A stretch of 60,000 nt of DNA from Nymphaea colorata (taxonomy: Eukaryota; Streptophyta; Magnoliopsida; Nymphaeales; Nymphaeaceae). Made by a program: the position numbers and the translations under genes. The DNA lies in assembly GCF_008831285.2 (NCBI RefSeq), contig NC_045148.1, forward strand, positions 7,943,001 to 8,003,000, given 5' to 3'. Under the pieces are notes generated by a model. That model was not told the DNA's origin. It did not search any database and saw only the letters and a program-made list of their open reading frames with translations. Shown piece by piece: positions 36,701 to 48,801 of this stretch; position 1 is the first letter of the stretch; every line of letters starts with the position of its first letter.

Positions 36701-37038
36701 TTAATTTAGTTTCCAACTAAAGCCAGCGAGCCTTGAACCTGAGTAGCTCCTAACCTCAAGACCAAGACCCACGACAGGACAAATCTCTGAGTTCATCCAG
36801 AACAAAAAATAGTGTGCCTGCAAAGAATATCATGTCTGCTTGATTGAGCATATAGTCTTGTTTTCTGTTTGTTGCTTCAATACTCCTAAAAAGATAGTAT
36901 GCGTCATGTGCAGAATATCATGTACGCTTGAATAGTTCTAAAGCATTTTTTTTTCATTTGATTCAGGGAAAACTCAAGACCCAAACGTTTGAATGGAAGA
37001 ACCAGAAGGCTGTCAGTCGAACATTTCATCTGCGGTAA
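33771..37038 (+). CDS. Ser/Lys-rich plant protein, unknown function
   Basis: Seven exons join in phase to encode 426 residues: 33771-33872, 34426-34490, 34576-34605, 34699-34917, 35013-35574, 35677-35907 and 36967-37038. The start is the ATG of MAPHKRN; the upstream in-frame codons have no ATG. The N-terminal third has the best-ordered part: DDGYWRFLEEIDAPMWVDLE (residues 27-46), then DDAWFYTVHPFHQCSS. The rest is rich in Ser, Thr, Lys and Arg, probably disordered, very basic and without membrane spans. The last exon gives FEWKNQKAVSRTFHLR. I do not recognise the family by name. The conserved-looking N-terminal acidic motif with a basic tail would suit a nuclear or microtubule-associated protein, but that is speculation. 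Intron 6 is over 1 kb. The stop codon lies 303 bp from that of the converging MRE11 gene. Confidence 0.85.
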
Positions 37039-37341
37039 TTCATGTCCATGGGAGAAGCATCCCAATTACCCTGACCATAGAAGGAGGATCTCTTCCAGCC
37101 TTTGGAAGAAAGCACAAATGACTCATATGTGGGCTAATTCATGTTTAACCTGTAAATAGTTGCACACCAAAGGATTTTCTTGTACCCATGTAAAGGATTT
37201 TCTGAATTTGGGCTTTGATTTTACAGAGCAGCTTGTTTGTGAATGAAGGCCTACTAAACTTTCATGAGGAATATGGAAGCAGTAATACAAATATAAGGAA
37301 ATAAGAGCTACATCTTGGAAAGATATGCATAAGCTTAAAAT

Positions 37342-40300
37342 TCATCTGTTTCTTCTCAGCGCTCCCCAATTTCGTGTAATCTGTTATTTGGCAAACAGGG
37401 TAAGCATTAGCTATTGTAACATGCCAAACAGGCAACCGGAAATATAAGAGGCTAGTCAAAGAATTGATAGAATACAAACTAGTCTCCTGTTTCAAATAAG
37501 GGACTGAATCAGAGTCAAAGTGACATAATAACAAAAGCAATCAATCATCCAAAAATCTTTTATCATGTCCCTCATCTGGTCACAGCAAAATTTTTGGTTA
37601 ATGCATTTTCCATTTTGTCAGCACACCAAAGTACCAGTTTACTTAATGATCCAATGTTTTAAGCATAACAGCATGGACAGTGAAAGAATTTTGCACAAAT
37701 CGATCAGGCATCACATTTTTACTTATTTGCTTTTATTATAGGAAGTTAACCGAGTTTAAGTACTCTAGTGACCAAAATTGAAGAGTTTGTGCCACTGGGG
37801 CCTTCAATAACGGTAAAGTTTTTTCAGCTTTTGCATGAAATAATGAAAGAAGTCGACTTTCTTATGGTAGACAACCCGGGACAAACATCGCTATGAGATT
37901 CAAGCCACCTAGAAAAATGTAAAATTTTCATGGAAATTGAGCCACACCAAGAAAAAACATATGATTTTTGTATAATGAACTCACAATAATATCAAAGTTG
38001 GTGGTGGAAAGAAAATCATCACCTTCGGGGCAGCTTTTCTCTGCCTACTTGGTGAATCATCATCATCCTCATCTTCATTGTTCATGAATATATTATGGGC
38101 CAAAGGCTCGTCAGATTTTTTCCCCCTCTTATGTGTGGCTGTAGAACCTCTTCCCCTCCCCCTGGGAGCAGCTCTCTTGCGCCCTTTAGGTGATTGGAAG
38201 CTCTCACCATGGTCCTAGATTAAAGAAAACAGATCATGCAAAAGTTCATACTTGAGTCATCTCGACAACAGTGCGACAGAACGACAGTGATTACATGCAA
38301 GTTGCAATTACAACTTAAACCTTTGAAATTTATTCGGCAATATGCTGTAGTATGCATTTTTGGAACACCCAGAACTAGATAAACTAATAATATAACTAAA
38401 CATGCATACACTAATTCACTACTTTAATCCTAAGTCTACTCAACAAACACTTAGTTTTAAAGCAGATTGTCAACCCATTTCAACTGAAAATTTCACCAGT
38501 TGTGTACTAGGGTGCTACAAACAATGTTGACCTCTTAAACCTGGTGATACGGATCTAGCCACTGCAGTATGAACTCTACTAAAATGTAAATCAGTAATTC
38601 TTACCAGCTTATAGACATTATCACTCCTTCCATCATTTTCAGCTTCATCACTTGAAACAGAATCTACATCATCTTCATCAATTGCTATACTATGAACTGA
38701 AGCTGATGCAGCTATCGAAGCAGATCTGGAATACGAGGTTAAGTTTACAAGAATACAACAACAAAAACAACTAAATATGAAGATCAAGATGATCCAAACT
38801 GTGACACAACATGAAGCTTTCGCATAAAAGGTCGATAACCTAAATAAGAAAAAAAGTGACACCATATTTTTGCATGCACATGCACACACACATAAAGTAA
38901 AAAAGCATCTACTTAAGCAACCAAACAGTACAAATACACAAACACAAACGTGTTAATGGACTCGAAGTCTATAAAAAAAAAAGGTTTTTTTTTGGGTCAT
39001 TTGGAACTTGCTATTTTCAGTATAGATACTTACCAGAACATTATTTAAATACTAAAATGCAACACGCATGGATGCAAGTGCAGCACTTCTCAAAAAGCTA
39101 GGGTGTGGGTGTGGCAATATGTGTGTCAAAAACTTAGAAGTAGAGAGAATTTTTTACAATAAGTCTCTTTTTATAACCAAAAAAAAAAATCTAAAAGCAA
39201 GAAGGTAAAACGATGACAAAAAAAAACAGGTCTCCTTTTGGAAATGATAATAACATGGAGGATTAAAACAAAAAAACAATTTATACAAACCCTAATCCAG
39301 CTGTGTGTGGCTGTTTGCAATCTCATGGATATCTACATTCTCCCACTGCCAGGTATGTTTTCTTTCACTCCTCCTCTATTTCTTCCCTTCCTCCCTCCCT
39401 CCCTCCCCCCCTCCTCATCACTCTCTTTTTCCCTTTTCTTTGTTTTTGTTGAGGACTGCACCCACACAGCGCCAGCACCCACAGGCTGCATCCTCATGAC
39501 ATCTATGCAGGCACATTACCCAAAATGCCACATCCATGTACCATAGCTAAAATGGCATCTTCAAACCTAAATATCTTATACATCATGGTGACATCCATCT
39601 GCTGTTTCTTCATTGTTATATTGACATTCTACATTGTTCCATTCCTCATTTCCAGGTTTGAAGTCAGTTATCTCGTGCATATACTAATTTTTAGATACTA
39701 GTGTTTAGGTCAGAACGACTAGGCCACACAATTGTTCAATTCATTGATTCATAGAGGATATTATTAATGATATCCAAGTAAATAAACAGAGTAACAAATA
39801 CCCACCTTTGTGATTGACGGAATACCATAGAGGAATCAAGAGTAGTCTGCTTGAGACTGCTAGAACCTCGGCCTCGGCCTCTGCCTCTCTTGCTAACTCC
39901 TTTACTAGGTTCAGATGCATCACAAGTTGGCCTACTTCTAGATAAACCTGTGCCCCTACCACGGCCTTTGGATTTTGAATCAGAGAGCATCTGGTTGGCA
40001 TCTTCTTCATCACTGAACGTGTTTGAGATTCCGACGTCTGTTTTACTTTTACCTTTGGCATCCTGTAACACAAACATCAAATTTAAACTCTAATAACTGA
40101 TAAAAGGTACATAGCATTGCTTATAGATGGAAAGGAACTAAAAGCTTCTAAAGATTACCAGCAAGGCTTGGGAGCTCGATCTAAATGGAACTTCACTTGG
40201 ATGAACTGCCCGTTCTTTAACACGTTCCTGCAGGTGTAATTTTTAATGAAATTACCTCTATAAAATTGCAAAGTAAAAATTTGCACACCTACAAGTTCAA

Positions 40301-43300
40301 GCATAGTTTAAGGGCAAAATCCATTACCTGCATGCACTGACCGACTTTCACAAACAAATCCTCCTCCTCAACTTTCAGAGTATCTGTCTCCAAGGCAAGC
40401 TTCCTCTGCAAATTGACAACCAAAGTATGTATTAAACCTTTGCTTTGGTGAATCTTCCACTGAATTCTGCAGTCCTAAAGAATTCCAGTTAGACACTTAC
40501 ACGTGTTTCTTCAAGATTGTATTGCACACAGGAGTAAAAAGCTGTTTTATCATCTTTGTTAACAAATTCATGCAATGCAACATCCAAATCATTCACTGGA
40601 AGAATTTCCATTTTCTGCAACCATTTACGAAATACAATTAGATGATGCACCTGAAACAAATTCTGGTGCTTTCAGAACCAAGTTGCTTGGTTATGGCAAA
40701 GATAACAGCTAAAAGCACCAGTCATAAACAATCTAATTGATATTTACAGATTATCCAAAATGTGTACCCGACTCCAATCTTTCTTAATCACCTAATCAAC
40801 TCTAATAAGTACCATATAACACTTGCTTTAAGATGTATAAGCAGTGATCTTTGCAAGACTAGTTTAATATTTCTATGCATTAAACTACAATTTATACCAG
40901 ATTATCATCAAACAAAAAACAACAAAAGCAAATATAGAGACCAAGGTTAACACCAAAGATTTATTTCATCCTGGAAGACAAGAAGAATTTCATGAGATAA
41001 AAATTCCATGTTAGGTTGTCCACCCTCCCCACAAGGATGTATGACATGGATGCACAATTTTTATGAAAAAAATTATTCTTCTCCCCGCACATATTAAAAG
41101 GTCCCCCCTCCCCCCAACCCCCCATCAAAACTGAAACCACACTTCTTTCATCGAGACCAATGTACAGCATCCATCAATGAGTTAATGAATGTCCATTCAC
41201 CGTTGATTTGGAATCCTCTTTCCCCACTATGGAAATGACAAAGTTTTGTATTTCACCAAGCAAGAACTGAATTTGAGTCCCTCTTGTATGACTCATCTGC
41301 GAGCCCTATGCAGTTTAGCTGGAAGGTTCCCAAAGGGAACACCATCCTCTTGAGATGGCATGTTCCTCCACTATCAAAAATTTCAAAAGAAAAAGAAATG
41401 CATTGATTTCTGAAAAAGAAGTCTATGCCTCTCCCCCAACCCCATATGAAACTATGATAAGGTATAATGGCCCACCTACATAAATTTTCTACTTCTGCAC
41501 TTGTCCATATTGAAGAGAGAAGAAAACTCATCTGCTTCAGCTATAAACCTAAAAGGTCTCATTCTTTGTCTGATCCAATGATTGACCAATGACCATCCAT
41601 CAGCTTAGATGGGTTCCACCATGATGCTATCTTGAAAATCACAAGCATTAGCAATGTTGCAAACAAAGCAGTCTTGTATGATCTTGAACACAAAAAACAC
41701 TGACATATGATACTGAGGCCATGATGCGGGTTAAAGAATATTTTTATCTTAAAGCCATTATATTCAATGAAAGCCACAATACCAATTCAAATAAAAAGAA
41801 ATGTACAGATATACACCATGGACATAGATATAGATCTCTATGCATCATAAATAATATGAAAAATTTTTAGAAATTATCTTATAGAAATATAGTTTATAAA
41901 ATTTAAGTATCTTGTTTCTTTTCATTTGTATTCTATATATCAATAATCATGTTAATTGTCATTTAGATTTCTACAAAAGACTTTTAGATTTTTACAAAAG
42001 ACTAATATTTCAATATTTCCTTTCTTGTTTATCGTTTGTTATTTTACCATTTCAGCCTTTCTAGTACTGGGATTTTCTCAAGGTTTTCCTAGTATTAATC
42101 AAAAGAGTTTCATTATCACAAAGTGTTTGCAAGGCCGCTATTTGCAAGTGTGAACATGACAAAAAATGATGAAACCAAGTTATATTGTGCTCTATTTTCC
42201 TATTTAAAGAGACAGTTAGCCATCGAAAATGAAAGATAACATGTTAACTATCTTTCAATTCATGTCATCTTTTTACTGATGCAGCCCTAAACGTCCTACA
42301 TACTTTGTGCATTCTACACTACTTTATCAAAAATTATAAACCTAGAAAGCCCTTAGGAGATATTCAGCAATATAGCACAATTATCAATAACTAGGGTGAC
42401 TTTGGTAGTATGAAACCATTATTAAAGATGGCTGATAACCCGAAGGAGTAAGTTATTCTTTCCCTGACATTGTTTGGGGATAAAATGGGTACTCAGAAAG
42501 ATTGTAATTGTATGTATCATAAGCAGATCACTAAACACATAATTTTTCTCATTAAGAACAAGCATAGCAATCTCAATGCAAAATAAAAAAGAAAAAGAAA
42601 CACAAAACATTAACTAGTAAAATGTAATATTATACCAAGTTACTTTCAGCAACTAAAGCCTCTATATTTTGTTGGTTTAGTTCTTCTGGACGAAGTCGTT
42701 CTGAATCTTCTACTTTTTCTGCATCCATCAGAAACCAGCTATTAATGGAGAATTATGTCAAAAATTTCTTTTTGAGAGTATGGTGTGGAAGGGAGAGAAG
42801 TCCTCTTATGATGTTAAAAGAGGACTGCATACTTTGAGATGGACTATAGATAAAAGGCCTTTCATGTGACTAGCCGATTGCAACTTACTGTAACTAGAAA
42901 GTCAACATGGCACTTTTCCTTTCAAGAATCACATGCTAGTAACTTGCATGAGTTGCCTCTCAAAGGTTCACCCTACTTTTATCTGTTTTACTCTCTTGCA
43001 AGTTATCCAAACACATTAGTTTGTCGGTATCAGTATCAATAGTTACATAAAGAGTGGTTTTGTTCTCTGTTTTAGTCCTATTGTCTTGTTCAAAGGAAGA
43101 TGATATGAGAAATCAACTGTCACTTGGATAACAAAAGATACCTTCATGAGACTGGCGTTTCTTTGCCGCCTTCGAGAAAATCAGAATATCCTGTGGATTT
43201 GCTACCTATATAAGCAGACAGACATGGATAAAGAATCTTCTAGTCTTGGCACACTGGAGTTCCAGGATAACTGATCTAAGAGTGACACACTGGCAAAATT

Positions 43301-46300
43301 GTGATACCTTTCCCACATACTTTTGACCAAATCTTTGAGGATTAATTGTCATAAAACCTGTATAGTCCACCTGCACAAGGTTTGAAGAAGAAAATAAGGT
43401 AAAAACAGAAAAAGTTGTCATGTAACTTGTTAAAGAAATATGATACAAAACAATTCACAAATACAATTAACTCCCCTTAATTACTGCTAGTATTCTACTA
43501 AGCTATCATTAAAAGCTTCCCAATCCCCAGTCAAGCTAACAATATGGAACGTACAAGTGAATATGCTTCAGCATCAAGTCAATGGCGGAATCTTTTCTCC
43601 ACTCATGTGGAATCAATCATTAAGTTTTTCTGGAACATAATAAATTTTCAGATAAAGTAGCAGAATATCTCCATATTCCCTTTTGTCTCAGGGCCACAAA
43701 GGATAAGACTTCAACACGAATTTTTCAAGGAAACAATAACATGAAACTGCATGGCTGTCCAAAATTGCTTTCAGCGTAAAGCATCTTCTCATGAGGAAAC
43801 AGGAAATGCAGAAAGGCACGATTAAGAAAGCCAATTAAAAGTTCTCCATCTCCTATCAATACCTTTATCCGAACTAATGGAAGTTTGTGCTCTGATCGAC
43901 CGTCATGGCATTTGCTTACCTTCTCTATCATCTTTTGGACCTGGATACAATTGACTGACACTGATTATTAAGATAAATGGCCTAGATATATTCTTATAGA
44001 GATTAAAGATTCTATGTTTAAATGCAAAAATGACCTACAACTTCATCAAGGTGTTCAAGCACTGATGTTTGATCGTTTGGATCAATATCTGGCTCATCTT
44101 TCAACACAACCTGCCATTATGTAACTCATCGTTTCATTCATGAAAGGAGTCTAGGACATAATCAAATATATACAAAGCTAACCTCAGCATATTCAAAGGG
44201 CCGCACTGATGTCAATGGTATTTTAGTTGCACGATACTGAGTTTCCTGAAATTTTTAAATGGCAAACTGAAGGGTATCAACAAGAGAGAGAGAGAGTGAT
44301 GTACATAAAATAATGGAAGAAGAAGTTTATCAATATAACTAGAAACGAAATAATGTGCATCAAGAAGTCTGTAAATAGTAGACATTTTTCCTTTTCAAGC
44401 TCATTACTTTGATCTCCAAAAGAAGCACATGTTTAGGTTTTGCTTCTCCATCAATCAGAGACGTTGCAACAGAAGAACCTGGTTGAGTAATATGAAAGCC
44501 CATGCCAGGAACTTCCTGCAGGCAAGGAACCCCATTAGGCTGTTGCACTACCAACAAAGAAGAATAACAATAATAACAGTATTCATTCCAACCTGTGGAT
44601 CAACTAAGCATTCATGTTCATGGCCCCATATGATGAAGTCCAAGAATCTTGGTAGGAAATGTTCATTAATAGCATTTTTTGGGTTCGATTTGATCCTAGG
44701 TTACAAAAAGCAATTTTTACCACAAGGTGAGTGTTCAAACTTCAAACAGATCTTTTAATTAGCAAAACACATTGAAATAAAGAGAAAATATGTAAACCAT
44801 CAAAAAGCTTAGAATCATGAATGACATTTAAGCAATAACACCTTCCGCCTTCCAAAAACCAAAAAAAAAAAAAGCAAAACCCACCTATTTTGGTGAAGCA
44901 CCAAGATGTTAAACCATGATGAAATGGAGCATTCTTCTTGACTTTCAGGTCGCATCCATTGTATGGCATGTGGTGTCTGTTGTCAAGAATATTTTTGTCC
45001 CCACAAAGGATCATTGATTAGAATGTGGACAAGACAGACACATACTCATGCACATACAACACACAAGTGTCCCTGTGCATGCATATAAAAAAAAACATAA
45101 ACGGATGCATGATATGTTTTGATGCTTGTTCTGAAAATACCTGGAACATTCTGTTAAGCCGCTCATCACGAATATTACCGAGGCCATATAATGCAACTGA
45201 GGTAGAACCCTGGATAAATATTACACAATGAGATACTGTTTCAATAAGTTGAGAACCAACTTAAGTCTACAACATCACTTTGCTGACCTTCTTAATAAGT
45301 ATTGGATAAAGTGTGATCTGTCCAACACCAGACCCTCCAAGAACCATTTTGCCAAAATAATTTACAAGGTTGCATGCAGAAAGGATATCAATTGCTGACA
45401 GATTGTCCTGTCATAGCAGACCAAACAACTCAGTGACTGAACCATGCAAATTTATATCTCATGCCAAAAAATAAATCAATGAAGTCACATGACAAAGATT
45501 AAACTATAGTACAATAATCTGCAAAAAATGTAACAGACATCTGGAAGGGTGGATCCCCTGTGCTATCATCACTGTTAGATTCCTAAAGTCCCTTCCTATT
45601 TTTATTTTTTTGGAAAAATGACCCCACAAAAATGTTCTACACTTGATTTTGAAGAACTGGCTCCTAAACCACCTCATTACAACAAGAAAGCATGTCTCTA
45701 GTGCCTGAAGATTAGCAATCAAAATTTTCACACGGTCAAGCCTCATCAATGTATTTTTTCATTCACAAAACAGAGCACACAGATCATGGAAAACACATCT
45801 GCAGGGTCAGATATGAAAATGAATGCATAAACCAGAACTCGTGTAGCAGAAAAGATTTTTAGCATAGAGATCCCCATTTTCCTATGAAACAAAAAAAAAA
45901 AGAGAGAACATGTGTAGAAAAAAGGATTGTAGCATAGAGCTTCCCATTTCCCCATGCACAAAGATAGAGAAAGTTGCACAACCATACCACTCCTGCTGGA
46001 TCATCATGGTTGCCATGAATACTGAATACTGGCAAGCCAACATTAAAGTGGGGATCCTCATAATTGACATGCCCAAATCTGGAGAACAGAAGCAAAGACA
46101 TCTTAAGCTCCATACACAACTTTCATAAGCAAAATCACCTTGCACTGAGAGCGGAGGAGCCCAGGTTAGAACCATTGTGACAGATATCGCATCTTTATCA
46201 AAAAAGACCCGATATTTATGTTGATTAAAACAAAAAAGAAAAAGAAGTATTTAATGAGAACAATGCCAAAATAAATTTAACACTTTTTTTGTGTTTTTAT

Positions 46301-48801
46301 CGCATTTTCAGATTATATTCATGTTATTTTTGCTTTAAAGTTTAAAGTTTAAAAGTCAAGTTAAATTATTTATCTTCATTTCTATCATTACTAAAACATC
46401 GTTTTTATCATTTTAACTAGTTAGCTTTTTTATGTTTTCTTATTAGTTTCTCACTTATTTTACTTTTACCAAATTTTAAAAAAAAAATTCTTTTCTTGAA
46501 GGACTATCAAAAAATTTCCCAGATTTTCCCAATAAAAAACGACTTTGCTGAAAGATACCCGAGAAAGAGCTCATTGTTTAAAACTCGAAACGATATTTGT
46601 GACAATGGTTAAAAGTTAGAATGTAGAAGGTGCCATTTCACAAAAAATTCTTTTGGAATGAAATCCATATTATGAAAAATGGTCATTAGCCTAATCCAAA
46701 GATATGAAAATATTGCAGGTTCAGTACAGTTAAATGTGTTCAGATTCAAATCAGCCATCAGATCTATCTTAATCTGCCCAATTTGAGCTGATAGAACAAG
46801 CAATGCCTGATTAATAATAGGGATAATGACATAAGACAAAGCACTGTGCTAGAATCTGGTGGATATCTGTATCTAGAAACATGTAAATATCTCACTGTAC
46901 TAGCAACTTAATATAGTTGTGAGTTGTGACTAAACCATGAACTAGCCTTTCCGTGGCAAACTATGAAGTATGAACTGGCCTTTTGAATTGAACCTAGATA
47001 CATTCGACTATACTAAGCATTTGCATCCCTCCACGTAGTGTCTCTCTGCAATTTGATGATATAAGACACGTTCTCACCCTAACCATCACGAATCAATAAA
47101 ACTAATAGAAATAACAATTATATGGTTAATTAAGTGGTGCTTCACTAAGAATTGCTAAAGTTGCTTGAGGAGAAAAAGGTTAGAGCTTTTCAAGAAGGTA
47201 ATAACAACTGCAATTTGTCTCAGAGACAAGTTCTCAGTTGACATAGATAGCCATTTTCCTTCATTTTGATGAGTACAAGGTTCGTTCTTCCAAAGTGGCA
47301 AACTGGCCATAAAGCAAAGAAAAAGAGGTTTACATCAAGTTTCAGAAATATAAACATCTTAAATCAGAAGTTTTTGAACTTTGATGGCCGCCTGTGTTGC
47401 ATTGGCAGAAAACATATTGATTAGTGACAATGACCTAGAAGATGTACCACTTTCAATGGAAAAATTTTCCTTTTTCAGAAATGTATTAGGGACAGAAATG
47501 CATTTAGATGCTTCAGATGCAAAAAACTGAACACCAGATTAATAAGCCAAAAACAACTAAGACAAAAACTAATATATGATCCCTAAGCATGATGAATTAT
47601 TCGACAATTGGCCCTGGTCTCAGTGTCACTTGGCCAAAAGCTACGGATGCTAAGAAATTTACGTGTTTATGAAATTGACTGTCTGATCACTGACAACTTG
47701 GAATTGGACAGGACGATCATTGAGGCAGTAACGGCGAAGAATTTCAATGGTCTTCACCAGAGTTGTCCTAGAAGGCTTGTTTTCATGAAATAGATCACCC
47801 CCAAGAAGCAAAAAATCTACCTGCAGCCAAGGAACGGTCATGATAAAGAACTTGTTAGGTACGTCCAAATGACAGCCCAAGTTTGACAAGTAGAAAAAAT
47901 AAAATAAAACAAAACAAAACAACTTTGTTCCACCTAAACTAATGATATACTATCTATTTGACAATCGCATTTAAATGTGTTATGTACATTGAGCCAGAAT
48001 TGATGTTCCTGTGAATGTAAATATATTTTTTCTACAAGGCAATAAAGTGTGTATGGGGATGAATGTAGCTGGGGAGCACCTGTAGTTTCACTTTTTGCAC
48101 TTTCAAAGTTTTCTTTGTTTATAACAGACCTATCATATTGCTCTTAGATGATTTTGGACTTCTCACTTTTAACAAGGTCTTCATCTCGACCTTGACGTAG
48201 CAGAAAGGATTAACGTTAGGAGTATATGAATGTTGAGCTCATTAAATTTCAGTGCATATCAGAATTTTGATAGTCTTAACTAAATCATTTAGGGCAAACC
48301 CTGGGACATCCAAAATTGCTTTATGAAGAAAAAGGCCATGGATGAACCGAGAGCCAATCTATGTTCCTCACCTGTTGTTGCCCAGCTATTAAGCATATCT
48401 CCTCAAAGGCCTGAAACGAATCGAGACGACGTATTTCATCCTTCTCCATATAGCCAAGATGGCAATCCGTCGCAACTAGTATTCGAAGTGTATTCTCGTA
48501 ATCTTCCCTGGAAATCGGAAACCCAATTAGCAAAGAATGGATGCAGTTCCGCATCAGACACAGTATTCCAGTATACCATTTCACAGAAAATGTACGGAAT
48601 AAAACCAGAAAACTCTTCCAACGCTGGGTCATATAAATAAGACACAAGGATTAAGCGCAATCAATTGAACCAAACGCGTGGAAGAATAAAAAGTCCACAT
48701 AATAAAATCTCGAAGGAGTTCAATGTACCAAAGGCTTTCACAGTTTCAAATAAACGGCTAAGACGACGAGGAAAGATGGCGTACCTCGAAGAATCCATCA
48801 T
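37342..48801 (-). CDS. MRE11: Double-strand break repair nuclease MRE11
   Basis: The Mn-dependent nuclease of the MRE11-RAD50-NBS1 complex, which senses and resects DNA double-strand breaks in the nucleus. Twenty-two exons join in phase to about 728 residues (Arabidopsis has about 720). On minus, 5' to 3': 48801-48785, 48507-48372, 47820-47663, 46078-45988, 45407-45288, 45209-45141, 44976-44885, 44695-44593, 44515-44408, 44245-44183, 44110-44039, 43940-43863, 43370-43308, 43205-43142, 42718-42636, 40614-40501, 40405-40328, 40227-40159, 40062-39806, 38725-38605, 38214-38023 and 37380-37342. Phosphoesterase motifs are intact: DCHLG (20-24), GGDLFH (58-63), GNHDD (126-130), LHQNR (224-228) and WGHEHE (251-256). 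The C-terminal part has RGRGRG-type Gly-Arg runs and acidic patches, ending NWGALRRNR, the expected plant terminus. The first coding exon is only 17 nt with two ATG codons. Intron 15 is 2 kb. No break was found. Confidence 0.96.
46170..46610. mobile_element. 441-bp terminal-inverted-repeat element in MRE11 intron 3
   Basis: The left end AACCATTGTGACAGATATCG and the reverse complement of the right end agree at 18 of 20 positions. The interior is A/T-rich and non-coding, with TTAGTTTCTCACTTATTTTA also present in the block at 8060-8400. The flanking nine bases (CCAGGTTAG and AAAAGTTAG) agree at six positions, perhaps a worn 9-bp target duplication as Mutator-like elements make. It lies well away from the splice sites of intron 3. 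Confidence 0.7.

Noticed and set aside
39851-40093. Pro/Leu/Arg-rich plus-strand frame
   Set aside because: It is the opposite strand of the Gly-Arg-rich exon 19 of MRE11.
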